Shown here one piece after another: positions 45,733 to 54,978 of a stretch of DNA of 64,000 nucleotides (position 1 is its first letter; every line of letters starts with the position of its first letter). This DNA is from Pseudomonas sivasensis (GTDB lineage: Bacteria > Pseudomonadota > Gammaproteobacteria > Pseudomonadales > Pseudomonadaceae): contig NZ_JAAOWU010000003.1 of assembly GCF_013778505.1 (NCBI RefSeq), positions 124,001 through 188,000 on the forward strand, read 5' to 3'. The notes beneath the pieces are model-generated. The model was not told the DNA's origin. It did not search any database and saw only the letters and a program-made list of their open reading frames with translations. Made by a program: the position numbers and the translations under genes.

Positions 45733-46677
45733 GTGAAACGAGTGCATGTAGCAGCAGCGGTGATCCGCGGTGTCGACGGCAGGATCCTGCTGGCGCGCCG
45801 CGCGGATACCCAGCATCAGGGCGGTCTCTGGGAGTTTCCCGGTGGCAAGGTGGAGGCCGGTGAGTCGGTCGCCTCGGCCCTGTCCCGTGAATTACAGGAA
45901 GAACTGGGTATCCAGGTCGCCACGGCTCGGCCGTTGATCAAGGTGCAGCATGACTATCCGGACAAGCAGGTCTTGCTGGATGTCTGGGAAGTCTCGGCTT
46001 TTACCGGCGAGCCCCACGGTGTCGAAGGGCAACCCCTGGAATGGGTGGCGCCTCGGGATTTGCTCAACTACGAGTTCCCGGCCGCTAACGCTCCAATCGT
46101 TGCCGCCGCGCGCTTGCCTGCCGATTACCTGATCACCCCCGGCGAACTCGAAACCCCGACGCTGTTACGCGGGATTCAGAAGGCTGTCGCGGGCGGCATC
46201 AAGCTGGTCCAACTGCGTGCGCCGAACGGTTACGACCCCAAATACCGCGACCTCGCGGTAGATGCGGTGGGTCTGTGCGCTGGCAAGGCGCAGTTGATGC
46301 TTAAAGGACCGTTTGAATGGCTGGGGGATTTTCCTGCCGCCGGTTGGCACATGACCTCGGCGCAACTGCGCAAATACGCGAGCAAGGGCCGGCCGCTGCC
46401 GAAAGACCGTTGGTTGGCTGCTTCCTGCCACAACGCTGAAGAACTGGCGCTGGCAGAAATGATGGACGTGGATTTTGTCACGCTGTCGCCGGTGCAGCCG
46501 ACCCAGACCCACCCTGATGCCCAGCCTTTGGGTTGGGAGCAGGCGGCAGAGTTGATCCGTGGGTTCAGCAAACCGGTGTTTCTGTTGGGTGGGGTTGGAC
46601 CTGCTGATCGGGAACAGGCTTGGGAAGTTGGGGCTCAGGGTGTAGCGGGTATCAGGGCGTTCTGGCCACAAGTTTGA
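45733..46677 (+). CDS. Nudix (MutT-type) hydrolase fused to a ThiE-like domain
   Basis: The 314-residue two-domain protein has an N-terminal Nudix domain (1-130) with a full Nudix box, beginning GGKVEAGESVASALSRELQE and continuing ELGI, as in MutT, which hydrolyses 8-oxo-dGTP. The C-terminal domain (about 140-314) has the thiamine-phosphate synthase barrel pattern (GGIKLVQLRAP, VDFVTLSPVQPTQTHP, FLLGGVGP, GAQGVAGIRAF), but several substrate-binding positions look altered, so it is probably not a working ThiE. The GTG start has GAGGA upstream. It sits next to argJ. Confidence 0.9.
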   Translation: MKRVHVAAAVIRGVDGRILLARRADTQHQGGLWEFPGGKVEAGESVASALSRELQEELGIQVATARPLIKVQHDYPDKQVLLDVWEVSAFTGEPHGVEGQPLEWVAPRDLLNYEFPAANAPIVAAARLPADYLITPGELETPTLLRGIQKAVAGGIKLVQLRAPNGYDPKYRDLAVDAVGLCAGKAQLMLKGPFEWLGDFPAAGWHMTSAQLRKYASKGRPLPKDRWLAASCHNAEELALAEMMDVDFVTLSPVQPTQTHPDAQPLGWEQAAELIRGFSKPVFLLGGVGPADREQAWEVGAQGVAGIRAFWPQV

Positions 46678-46683
46678 AGCTGC

Positions 46684-46741
46684 TCTGGCGGGCCTCATCG
46701 GGTGCGACGATTCGACTTGCCCCCGATCAGGCCCTGCCAGT
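46684..46741. repeat. degenerate REP-like palindrome between convergent genes
   Basis: CTGGCGGGCCTCATCGGG and CCCGATCAGGCCCTGCCAG form an imperfect stem around GTGCGACGATTCGACTTGC. The inner TCGAATCG bases match the variant arm of the REPIN at 6160. It probably also forms the transcript end of the two convergent genes. Confidence 0.6.
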
Positions 46742-46754
46742 CAGCGAGTCATGA

Positions 46755-47333
46755 TCAGTGTGGCTTGGCCGCCGCCTGCCACAAAATCTCCGCAATCCCC
46801 TGGCGCCTGGCAATCACCCGCGCCGCCACAAACAGCAAATCCGACAGCCGATTGATATACGCCAACCCCACTCCCTCTAACGGCTCCACCGCGTTGAGGT
46901 GCTGACAGCGCCGCTCCGCACTGCGCGCCAGGCTGCGGCACACATGGGCCTGGGCGATCAACGCCGAGCCACCGGGCAGGATGAAGTTTTCCAGCGGCCC
47001 GACCTCTTCATTCCAGCGATCAATCGCGGCCTCCAGCCGATCCACTTCCGCTGCGTTCAGCGCCTTGTACACCGGCATCGCCAGCTCACCGCCGAGGTCG
47101 AATAATCGATGTTGGCATGGGGTCAGTACCTCGATCACATCTTTGAGTTCCGGATGCTTGCCACTCTGCTCTTCCAGGCCCGCCAGTAATAATCCCAGTT
47201 GGCTGTTCAGCGAATCGACTTCACCGATGGCCTCAACTCGCGGGTGGTCCTTGGGTACACGGCGACCGTCGCCGAGGCCGGTTTCGCCTGTGTCTCCAGT
47301 ACGGGTGTAAATCTTCGACAGGCGAAAGCCCAT
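46755..47333 (-). CDS. cob(I)yrinic acid a,c-diamide adenosyltransferase, PduO type
   Basis: The 192-residue enzyme transfers adenosyl from ATP to cob(I)alamin species, making coenzyme B12. The N-terminal ATP-binding motif is YTRTGDTGETGLGDGRRV (about 9-26), and FILPGGSALIAQAHVCRSLA with RSAERR lies in the C-terminal helical part, all typical of PduO/EutT-like trimers rather than CobA. No other cobalamin gene is adjacent. The kinase gene upstream on the same strand overlaps closely (2-bp gap), suggesting one transcript. Confidence 0.93.
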   Translation of the reverse strand: MGFRLSKIYTRTGDTGETGLGDGRRVPKDHPRVEAIGEVDSLNSQLGLLLAGLEEQSGKHPELKDVIEVLTPCQHRLFDLGGELAMPVYKALNAAEVDRLEAAIDRWNEEVGPLENFILPGGSALIAQAHVCRSLARSAERRCQHLNAVEPLEGVGLAYINRLSDLLFVAARVIARRQGIAEILWQAAAKPH

Positions 47334-47335
47334 GA

Positions 47336-49372
47336 TCAGTGCTCCAGTTGGGTCAGTTCATTGGGCGGCAGTTGGCTGCCCGCCAAGGGTAAGCGCAGGG
47401 TAAAACAGGTGCCTTGACCGAGGGTGGAATGCACCTCCATCTGCCCTTTGTGGTTGTTGGTGACGATGAAGTACGAAACCGAAAGTCCAAGCCCAGTGCC
47501 CTGGCCGATCTCTTTGGTGGTGAAGAACGGCTCAAAAGTGCGTTTACGTACGTTCTCACTCATGCCGATACCATTGTCTTCCACCTGAATCTCTGCCCAC
47601 GGCGGGTTAAGACGTGTGCGCAGGATGATGCGCCCCGGTTCGCGATCGTCTTCACGCAGATGAATGGCCTGGGCTGCGTTTTTTAGCAGGTTGAGCAGTA
47701 CTTGTTCCAGCTCGTTGGCAGTGCCGGGCACCGGGCCCAGTTGGGGGTCGAACTGACGAATGATCGCCTGGCCCTTGAAGTCGAAACCGATGGCCAGATC
47801 GAAGTCGTTACCGGCAATTTCCACGGCCTGGTCGATCAGCGCCGGCAGGTCGCAAGGCGCCATCTGCCGGTTGCTGCGGCGGCTGAAGCTGAGCATGTGA
47901 GTGACGATCTTGGCCGCTCGCGCACCGGCTTGCTGGATGCCATCCAGCAGTTGTGGCACCTCACGGCCTTCCAGGTAGCGGTTGATCTTTTCCAGTTCGA
48001 TACCTGCCTGCTCGGCGAATTCCAGGTTTTTGGGTAGGTCGGACGACAGCCGGCGCCGGATGTTCTGCACGTTATGCAGGATCGCCCCCAGCGGATTGTT
48101 GATCTCGTGAGCCATACCGGCGGCAAGCCCACCGACCGAGAGCATTTTTTCCGACTGCACCATCATTTCTTCCAGGGACAGACGCTGAGTGATGTCGTCG
48201 ATACGGATCACCACGCCCCGCCCGGCACCGCCCATCAGCGGGTAGAAGGTCAGGGCGTAATGCTTGGGTTCATCATCCTTGATCCAGGTGACACGCTCGA
48301 TGCGTTCTACCGTGTGCTGCTCCACCGTAGCCTTGATCTGCGGCAGGTACGGCTTGAGCGGTTGAAAAGCGAGGTAGATCGGCTGATTCAGCGCTTCATC
48401 CAGGCGCGTACCGGAAAGCGCGCTGGCTTCCTGGTTCCACTGGGTGACGTAGAGTTGTTCGTCCAGGGCGATCAACGCCGAGGGCATCGAGTCGATGATG
48501 CTGTTCAGGTAGTTTTGAAAACCGGTGAGTTTTTTCTCGATCTTGCTGCGAACCTGGACTTCCAGCTCCAACTTTCGGTTGGTATGGCGTGTTTCTTCGG
48601 CCAGGCCTTGGGCTTGGTCATAAGCGGCTTGGGAGTCGTCCCGTGCGCGCTTGAGCTGCTGTTCGCGAGCTTCGATACGCGACAGCATGGTGTTGAAGGC
48701 TTCGGCCAGGCTGCCGATTTCATCGCGGTTACCACGGCCGGCGCGCAGGGCGTAGTTCTCTTCGCGGGTTACTTGGCGCGACAGTTCTTCCAATTCGTGG
48801 ATCGGCCGGGTAATCAGGCGCTTGATCTGCCGGGCGATGATCAGCCATAGCAGCACACTGAAAATCAGGATACCCAGGCTGGCCGTCAGCGTGCCGGTGT
48901 AGAAGGCCACCGGCAGTTCGCTGCTGGCCACCAGCAGCAAATGCCCGGAAGGCTGGCCTGCCCGGGGCAGGGTGATGATCTGGTTACTGCGAAACTCGGT
49001 AACACGCCACGCCTCGATATGCCGATAGTTGTCCGGCAAGTGCAGGCGATCACCGTGTTGCATCTGCGCCAGGCGGTTGCCTTCGCCGTCATACAGGGCG
49101 GCGGCGCGTAATGGCGAATAGCTGGTCAGCTCACTGAGCAGGGCATCGGCTTGGGCGGGGGATTCGAGTGCTTCGGCGGCGAGGCCCGGGTTGGATACCA
49201 GGCGACCGATGGCCTGCAACGCCTGAGGTGCCATGCTTTCCTGGGAAATCCAGTACGCAGCGCTGATAAAGGTCAGGTTGGCCACCAGCAATACGGTGGT
49301 CAACAACACCAACAGGGCGGCCAGCAGTTTCTGCCCAACCGGTAGATTTTCGAGGCGCTGGCGCAGCGGCAT
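47336..49372 (-). CDS. PAS-containing sensor histidine kinase (orphan)
   Basis: The 678-residue membrane kinase has TM1 at about 15-38, a periplasmic sensor (about 40-160), TM2 at about 161-182, HAMP (about 182-235), a coiled coil (236-285), a PAS domain (about 286-395), the H-box with His422 (AAGMAHEINNPLGAIL) and a HATPase domain (LLNLLKNAAQAI, EDNGIGM, GTGLGLSV). No response regulator gene is adjacent, so the partner is unknown. Position suggests the P. aeruginosa PA4398 kinase (from memory). The ATG at 49372 was chosen over the longer frame to 49444. Confidence 0.9.
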   Translation of the reverse strand: MPLRQRLENLPVGQKLLAALLVLLTTVLLVANLTFISAAYWISQESMAPQALQAIGRLVSNPGLAAEALESPAQADALLSELTSYSPLRAAALYDGEGNRLAQMQHGDRLHLPDNYRHIEAWRVTEFRSNQIITLPRAGQPSGHLLLVASSELPVAFYTGTLTASLGILIFSVLLWLIIARQIKRLITRPIHELEELSRQVTREENYALRAGRGNRDEIGSLAEAFNTMLSRIEAREQQLKRARDDSQAAYDQAQGLAEETRHTNRKLELEVQVRSKIEKKLTGFQNYLNSIIDSMPSALIALDEQLYVTQWNQEASALSGTRLDEALNQPIYLAFQPLKPYLPQIKATVEQHTVERIERVTWIKDDEPKHYALTFYPLMGGAGRGVVIRIDDITQRLSLEEMMVQSEKMLSVGGLAAGMAHEINNPLGAILHNVQNIRRRLSSDLPKNLEFAEQAGIELEKINRYLEGREVPQLLDGIQQAGARAAKIVTHMLSFSRRSNRQMAPCDLPALIDQAVEIAGNDFDLAIGFDFKGQAIIRQFDPQLGPVPGTANELEQVLLNLLKNAAQAIHLREDDREPGRIILRTRLNPPWAEIQVEDNGIGMSENVRKRTFEPFFTTKEIGQGTGLGLSVSYFIVTNNHKGQMEVHSTLGQGTCFTLRLPLAGSQLPPNELTQLEH

Positions 49373-49418
49373 CAGGGTTATCCCAGGTGATAGACAGGCG
49401 GGCAGGGTAGCGCGTGGT

Positions 49419-50441
<1,023 letters not shown>

Positions 50442-50459
50442 TTATATTGGAGAAATCAC

Positions 50460-50945
50460 ATGCCTTCGTTCGACGTGGTATCTGAACTGGACAAACACGA
50501 AGTCACCAACGCCGTCGAGAACGCCGTCAAGGAGCTGGACCGTCGCTATGACCTGAAGGGCAAGGGCAGCTTCGAGTTCAAGGAAAAGGAACTGACCGTC
50601 AACCTGACCGCTGAAGCCGATTTCCAGCTGGAAGCCATGATCGAGATCCTCAAGCTGTCGCTGGTCAAGCGCAAGATCGATGCACAGTGCCTTGAAATCA
50701 AGGACGCCTACGCTTCCGGCAAGCTGATGAAGCAGGAAGCAGTGTTAAAGGAAGGCATCGACAAGGAGCTGGCGAAGAAGATCGTCGCCCATATCAAGGA
50801 CGCCAAGCTGAAAGTCCAGGCGGCCATCCAAGGTGAGCAGGTTCGCGTCACTGGCAAGAAACGTGATGACCTGCAAGAGGCCATCGCTGCCCTGCGCGCC
50901 AAAACCTTCGACATGCCGCTGCAGTTCAATAACTTCCGCGACTGA
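50460..50945 (+). CDS. yajQ: YajQ family cyclic-di-GMP-binding protein
   Basis: The 161-residue protein has two ferredoxin-like halves and the family start [20 protein letters not shown]. YajQ proteins bind nucleotides; the Xanthomonas and Pseudomonas members bind c-di-GMP and affect virulence or stress gene expression (literature). The length is normal and the start follows GGAGAA. A small hairpin follows the gene. Confidence 0.94.
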   Translation: MPSFDVVSELDKHEVTNAVENAVKELDRRYDLKGKGSFEFKEKELTVNLTAEADFQLEAMIEILKLSLVKRKIDAQCLEIKDAYASGKLMKQEAVLKEGIDKELAKKIVAHIKDAKLKVQAAIQGEQVRVTGKKRDDLQEAIAALRAKTFDMPLQFNNFRD

Positions 50946-51007
50946 TGGCATTTTGGGGAACCAGCGGGCGATTTTGACGTCCCACGCCCCATAACCTGTG
51001 CCTGCAC

Positions 51008-51037
51008 TTGAGCCCTACGGGGCTCATTTGCGTTTTT
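51008..51037 (+). terminator. probable terminator after yajQ
   Basis: GAGCCC-TACG-GGGCTC (51010-51025), followed by ATTTGCGTTTTT. The T-run is interrupted, so the strength is uncertain. Confidence 0.55.
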
Positions 51038-51081
51038 AGGCCGTCAATAAAGCCGCACATCCGCCAAACAGGAGACGATAG

Positions 51082-51921
51082 ATGGATTTCAATGCTGAAG
51101 TGGATCACCTGATCAAGACCTCACAGTCGTGGATCCCGATGATCATGGAATACGGCAGCCGAGTACTACTGGCAGTGATTACCCTGGCCATTGGCTGGTG
51201 GCTGATCAACGTATTGACCCACCGTGTAGGTCGCTTGCTGGCTCTGCGTAACGCGGACCTGGCACTGCAACACTTCATCACCAGCCTGGCGAACATTGCG
51301 CTGAAGGTCATGCTGATTGTCAGCGTGGCCTCGATGATCGGCGTGGCGACTACCTCGTTCGTGGCGGCCATCGGTGCCGCGACCCTGGCCATCGGCCTGG
51401 CATTGCAGGGCAGCCTCGCAAACTTTGCTGGTGGTGTGTTGATTCTGTTGTTCCGCCCATTTCGCATTGGTGACTGGATCGAAGCGCAGGGCACCTCGGG
51501 CACTGTCGACAGCATCCAGATCTTCCACACCGTGCTGCGCACTGGCGACAACAAGACCGTGATCGTACCTAACGGCATCCTGTCCAACGGCATCATCACC
51601 AACACCAACCGTCAGCCGACCCGCAAGGTGGTGTTTGATGTGGGCGTGGATTATGACGCCGACCTGCAAAAAGCCCGTGACGTGCTTCTGGAACTGTCAA
51701 AAGATCCCCGTGTACTGACTGATCCTGCAGCGGTTGCGGTGGTCTCGACCTTGGGCGATAGCTCTATCACGGTTTCCCTGCGTTGCTGGACCAAAACCCC
51801 GGATTATTGGGATGTAGTCTTCATGCTCAATGAACTGGCGCGTGATCGTTTAAAGGCGGCGGGGATTGATATTCCCTTTCCGCAACGGGTTATTCGTGTG
51901 GTTCAGGAAGCGGCTGTGTAA
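51082..51921 (+). CDS. small-conductance mechanosensitive channel (MscS family)
   Basis: The 279-residue channel of standard E. coli MscS size has TM1 at about 22-45, TM2 at about 60-85 and the pore helix TM3 with the Gly/Ala-rich stretch FVAAIGAATLAIGLALQGSL, then LANFAGGVLILLFRPFRIGD and the soluble vestibule. It releases solutes on osmotic downshock. It follows yajQ on the same strand and ends at a strong terminator. Confidence 0.94.
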   Translation: MDFNAEVDHLIKTSQSWIPMIMEYGSRVLLAVITLAIGWWLINVLTHRVGRLLALRNADLALQHFITSLANIALKVMLIVSVASMIGVATTSFVAAIGAATLAIGLALQGSLANFAGGVLILLFRPFRIGDWIEAQGTSGTVDSIQIFHTVLRTGDNKTVIVPNGILSNGIITNTNRQPTRKVVFDVGVDYDADLQKARDVLLELSKDPRVLTDPAAVAVVSTLGDSSITVSLRCWTKTPDYWDVVFMLNELARDRLKAAGIDIPFPQRVIRVVQEAAV

Positions 51922-51969
51922 TCAGTTGCTTTATTAACTTGGCCGCTTGGTCAGCTATTGCTATTAAAG

Positions 51970-51998
51970 ACAAGGGGCTTCATGCCCCTTGTTTTTTG
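51970..51998 (+). terminator. terminator of the mscS gene
   Basis: CAAGGGGC-TTCAT-GCCCCTTG, followed by TTTTTT. Confidence 0.94.
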
Positions 51999-52111
51999 TC
52001 ACTCCCCTTTGGCAACTATCAAGTTTTAATCGACGCCGAGTAACACAACTAGTAAGCCTAGATTTTCTTAGTTAGCTTGCTATGTAAAATTGAAGCGCTT
52101 TTTGTAGGTCA

Positions 52112-52150
52112 TAAAAAAACCGGCGACCTGATTAAGGGCGCCGGTTTTTA
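52112..52150 (-). terminator. terminator of the OprD-family porin gene
   Basis: AAAAAAACCGGCG pairs with CGCCGGTTTTT. The minus-strand product ends in a T-run. It lies 40 bp past the stop codon. Confidence 0.88.
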
Positions 52151-52189
52151 TTAGCGTTACGCGTTAGCGCAATCAGCTGACCACTGAAA

Positions 52190-53530
52190 TTACAAGATGC
52201 TCAGTGGGTATTCTACGATCACACGGGTGTCGACCAGGTTGTCGTAGTTGGTCGCGCGGTAATCGCTGTTGGTGCCGCTGTAGATTGCGTTACGAACGCG
52301 GAAGGACAGACCTTTGGCCGGGCCTTCTTGCAGTACGTACTTGGCTTCCACGTCCCACTCGTGCTCTTTACCATCGCTGGAATCTGCAACGGTAACGTTG
52401 CTACCGCGAGTGTAACGGGTCATGAAGCTCAGACCTGGCACGCCGAACGAGGCCATGTTCAGGTCGTAGCGAGCCTGCCAGGACTTCTCGTCTTCGCCAA
52501 CGAAGTCGGAGATTTGCACGGAGTTGGCCAGGTAAACGGTACCGCCACCGTCGACACCGTAGTTGTAACCGGTTTTACCAGAGGACTGCTGGTAAGCCAG
52601 GGTGAACTTGTGTGCGTCGATGCTATACGCAGCTGCCAGGCTCCAGACGCGGTTGTCCAGGTCGCCGCCCAGCTTCTTGCCGTCATCCTTGCTGCGGTAG
52701 CCGTTGAAGTCGAAACTCAACGATTGTTTGTCGCTCAGCGGCAGGGTGTAGAAGACGTTGACGTACTGCTTCTTCCAGTAGTCTTCAACATCGGAGGCGT
52801 GGAACGCGAAAATGAAGTTTTCAAGACCCGAGTAGGTAAAACCAGCGATGTTCGCTGCTGTCAGACCTGGGTTTTGCTTGCCGGTAACACGGCTGCGGCC
52901 GTTGATGGTGTCACGGCCCATGCCGGTTTGCGCGCTCAATGCACTGAAGCGGCCGGCGGTCAATTCCAGACCTTTGATCTCGTTGCTGGTGATCAAGGTG
53001 CCGGTGGCGACTTCAGGCAGCAGACGGCCGTCGTCGGTAGTGAAAACCGGGCTGGATACGAACTGGTTGCCATATTTCAGCACGGTGTCGGAGATGCGGA
53101 GTTTCGCTGCCCCAGCCACTTTGGACTGAGTGGATTCTGGCTCGCCAGCGCCATTGGTTGCGAACAGACCGTTACCGGCACGGCCCGCACCGCCATCAAG
53201 CTTATAGCTGCCCATGGCCATGGCATCGACGCCGAAGCCGACGGTGCCTTGGGTGAAGCCGGATTGGTAGGTGAGCAACTCGCTGATACCGGTGTCTTGA
53301 CGGTAGCCGCTGACTTTGTCGTCGGTGCCGGTGGTGTAGTTACCGTTACTACGACGCACGTTACCCACGCCGTCCTTGTAGTCACGGTTCATGTACATTG
53401 CACGGGTTTTCGCGGTCAGGGTGCTATCTTCGATAAAGCCCTTTGCGTCGTCCTGAGAGGACGCGATTGCGAACTGCGAGGTGCCTGCAGAAACAGCCAG
53501 GGCGATCATGCTCCACTTCATCACGCGCAT
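52190..53530 (-). CDS. OprD-family outer-membrane porin
   Basis: The 446-residue protein has a signal peptide (about 1-24, ending FAIASS) and an 18-stranded-barrel pattern of alternating residues; the chain ends in VIVEYPLSIL. Family marks include the start GFIEDSTLTAKTRAMYMNRD and the repeated aromatic strands. OprD-family porins import amino acids, peptides or aromatic acids; the subfamily (OprE/OprQ/OpdP and others) cannot be fixed here. The start follows AAAGGAG. A 742-bp gene-free region lies upstream. Confidence 0.92.
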   Translation of the reverse strand: MRVMKWSMIALAVSAGTSQFAIASSQDDAKGFIEDSTLTAKTRAMYMNRDYKDGVGNVRRSNGNYTTGTDDKVSGYRQDTGISELLTYQSGFTQGTVGFGVDAMAMGSYKLDGGAGRAGNGLFATNGAGEPESTQSKVAGAAKLRISDTVLKYGNQFVSSPVFTTDDGRLLPEVATGTLITSNEIKGLELTAGRFSALSAQTGMGRDTINGRSRVTGKQNPGLTAANIAGFTYSGLENFIFAFHASDVEDYWKKQYVNVFYTLPLSDKQSLSFDFNGYRSKDDGKKLGGDLDNRVWSLAAAYSIDAHKFTLAYQQSSGKTGYNYGVDGGGTVYLANSVQISDFVGEDEKSWQARYDLNMASFGVPGLSFMTRYTRGSNVTVADSSDGKEHEWDVEAKYVLQEGPAKGLSFRVRNAIYSGTNSDYRATNYDNLVDTRVIVEYPLSIL

Positions 53531-54057
53531 CGTGATTTGCTCCTTTGGTTTTCGGAAGAGTACTGCCGTCCCACCTGTATTTTTATCTGGGCGGCTCTTT
53601 CTTTTTTGTGTCGGCGCAAAGTTATATCACGCAGACTCTAATGACGATACTTACCAAACTTTCCTTTCAGCTTCTTTACGAGGCTGTCGTAAATTGCTAG
53701 CTCCATGTCGCAAATTCACAGTCCTGAATGTTACGGGACTGACAACTTCAATGCTGTTTTCAGACCTCTTTCGAAGTTTGAAACCTTCCGTGGGGCGCAT
53801 CGAAACGCTGCTGTTCTTTTATCGCGAAACACCTGCTTCCAAACGGGTGTCGTTGCCGACGATGTGAGTGTGAATGCAACAAGCGCGCCCAAACCGGTAA
53901 CCGAATGTCATTTTTTCGTGAAAAGCGTGGTGGGCGTGTAAAAACCTCATAAGTACGGGGTTTTTAAGCCGTTTTGTTTGGGCTTGACGTGCACGGGTTA
54001 CGCCTGTTCGGTGGTACTAAAACACTGTGCCAGAGAAAAACGTTACCGGTTCACCCT

Positions 54058-54099
54058 ACAAGTGGGTAGTCGGCGGATCCCTTTGATGCACAAGTGGGT
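54058..54099 (+). repeat. two direct repeats of ACAAGTGGGT, 32 bp apart
   Basis: Copies lie at 54058-54067 and 54090-54099. The spacing is close to three helical turns, as for a pair of regulator sites. No regulator is implied by the sequence. Confidence 0.45.
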
Positions 54100-54149
54100 C
54101 ATTTTGGTGCGCCCTTGAAAGGCCCGGATTAGCGTAGCTCAAATATTTG

Positions 54150-54175
54150 CCTGCCTCTTAAGAGTGCAGGTTTTT
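54150..54175 (+). terminator. Rho-independent terminator with no gene upstream
   Basis: CCTGC-CTC-TTAA-GAG-T-GCAGG is followed by TTTTT, giving a stem of about 8 bp with one bulge. The nearest plus-strand gene upstream ends at 51921 behind its own terminator. Confidence 0.7.
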
Positions 54176-54272
54176 ATCGGTTTGCGTTACGTTGCTGCCA
54201 TTCGCCGTGAAGCCTGGCGCGTTCAAAGGTATGCTGGCGCCTGAAACTGACCTGCCGAAAGGAGTGCCCGTG

Positions 54273-54698
54273 GTGTTCGCCTTAGATCAACGTTTGCAAC
54301 AAGACACACTGGTCATCGGGGACTTCCCGCTGTGCCGCCTGCTGCTGTCCAATGATTCGAACTACCCCTGGTTCATCCTGGTGCCGCGTATCAACGGTAT
54401 CAGCGAAGTGTTTCAGCTGGATGTCGCAGATCAACATACCCTGTGGCAAGAGACCACGGCCTTGGCGCAGTGGCTGAACGAAGGGTTGGCCGCCGACAAG
54501 ATGAACATTGGCGCGCTGGGCAACGTCGTCAGCCAATTGCATGTGCATGTGATCGTACGCAAGCGTGATGACGCTGCCTGGCCTGCTCCAGTGTGGGGCA
54601 AGCATCCGGCCCAGCCGTACACTGAAGAGCAACTGGTCGCCATTCGTTCGCGTCTGCGCGAGCTGCTGCCCGCCGACTTTATCTTTACCCAGGGCTGA
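54273..54698 (+). CDS. HIT-family nucleotide hydrolase/transferase
   Basis: The 141-residue HIT-domain protein has the histidine triad as QLHVHVIVR (His-x-His-x near residue 90), an altered triad since the third histidine position holds an arginine. HIT proteins cleave nucleoside phosphoramidates or related bonds. The GTG at 54273 is eight bases after GGAG; a GTG at 54270 is also possible. The slyX gene follows after 3 bp, so the two are cotranscribed. Confidence 0.86.
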   Translation: MFALDQRLQQDTLVIGDFPLCRLLLSNDSNYPWFILVPRINGISEVFQLDVADQHTLWQETTALAQWLNEGLAADKMNIGALGNVVSQLHVHVIVRKRDDAAWPAPVWGKHPAQPYTEEQLVAIRSRLRELLPADFIFTQG

Positions 54699-54701
54699 AC
54701 C

Positions 54702-54908
54702 ATGGATCTGCAAGACCGCGTCACTGAACTGGAAAGCCGCCTGGCCTTCCAGGACGACACCATCGAAACCCTGAATGACATCCTGGTCACCCAGCAGCGG
54801 GCCGTCGAACGGCTGCAGTTGCAGATGACCGCGCTGCTTAAGCGCCAGGAAGAAATGGGCGCGCAATTCGAGTCATCCGAAGAAGAAGCGCCGCCGCCTC
54901 ACTACTGA
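54702..54908 (+). CDS. slyX: SlyX family protein
   Basis: The 68-residue protein has a long coiled coil ([20 protein letters not shown], then heptads to about residue 50) and the usual proline/acidic C-terminal tail ending EEEAPPPHY. Its function is unknown in the family. It is coupled to the HIT gene and ends at a bidirectional terminator. Confidence 0.92.
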   Translation: MDLQDRVTELESRLAFQDDTIETLNDILVTQQRAVERLQLQMTALLKRQEEMGAQFESSEEEAPPPHY

Positions 54909-54920
54909 TCGACAGGCAAT

Positions 54921-54962
54921 AAAAAAACCGCGACCCAGCCAGGCTGGATCGCGGTTTTTTTT
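54921..54962. terminator. bidirectional terminator between slyX and the cold-shock-domain gene
   Basis: AAAAAAACCGCGA with CCAGCC pairs with GGCTGG and TCGCGGTTTTTTTT, with one mismatch in the stem. A and T tracts serve both convergent genes. Confidence 0.93.
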
Positions 54963-54978
54963 GCTGCGACGGCTGGAA

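Larger units (their letters stand above)
53531..54272. other. 742-bp intergenic region with orphan terminator
   Basis: No convincing protein gene was found; the short open frames here lack ribosome-binding sites and family character. The left end is the porin leader. A weak AAAAACC/GGTTTTT hairpin lies near 53940-53966. Farther right are direct repeats of ACAAGTGGGT and a good plus-strand terminator with no gene before it. A small RNA between about 53980 and 54175 is possible. Confidence 0.5.

Noticed and set aside
53481..53941. Overlapping short open frames (53481-53867 and 53705-53941) upstream of the porin
   Set aside because: They have mutually overlapping frames, no ribosome-binding site and no recognisable domain, and the first runs into the porin gene antisense.
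54090..54115. TGCAC...TGGTGCG as an NtrC site
   Set aside because: The half-sites are too far apart and no nitrogen gene is nearby.
54120..54150. GGATTAGCGTAGCTCA as part of a tRNA
   Set aside because: It superficially resembles a D-arm, but no acceptor stem, anticodon loop or T-arm could be formed.
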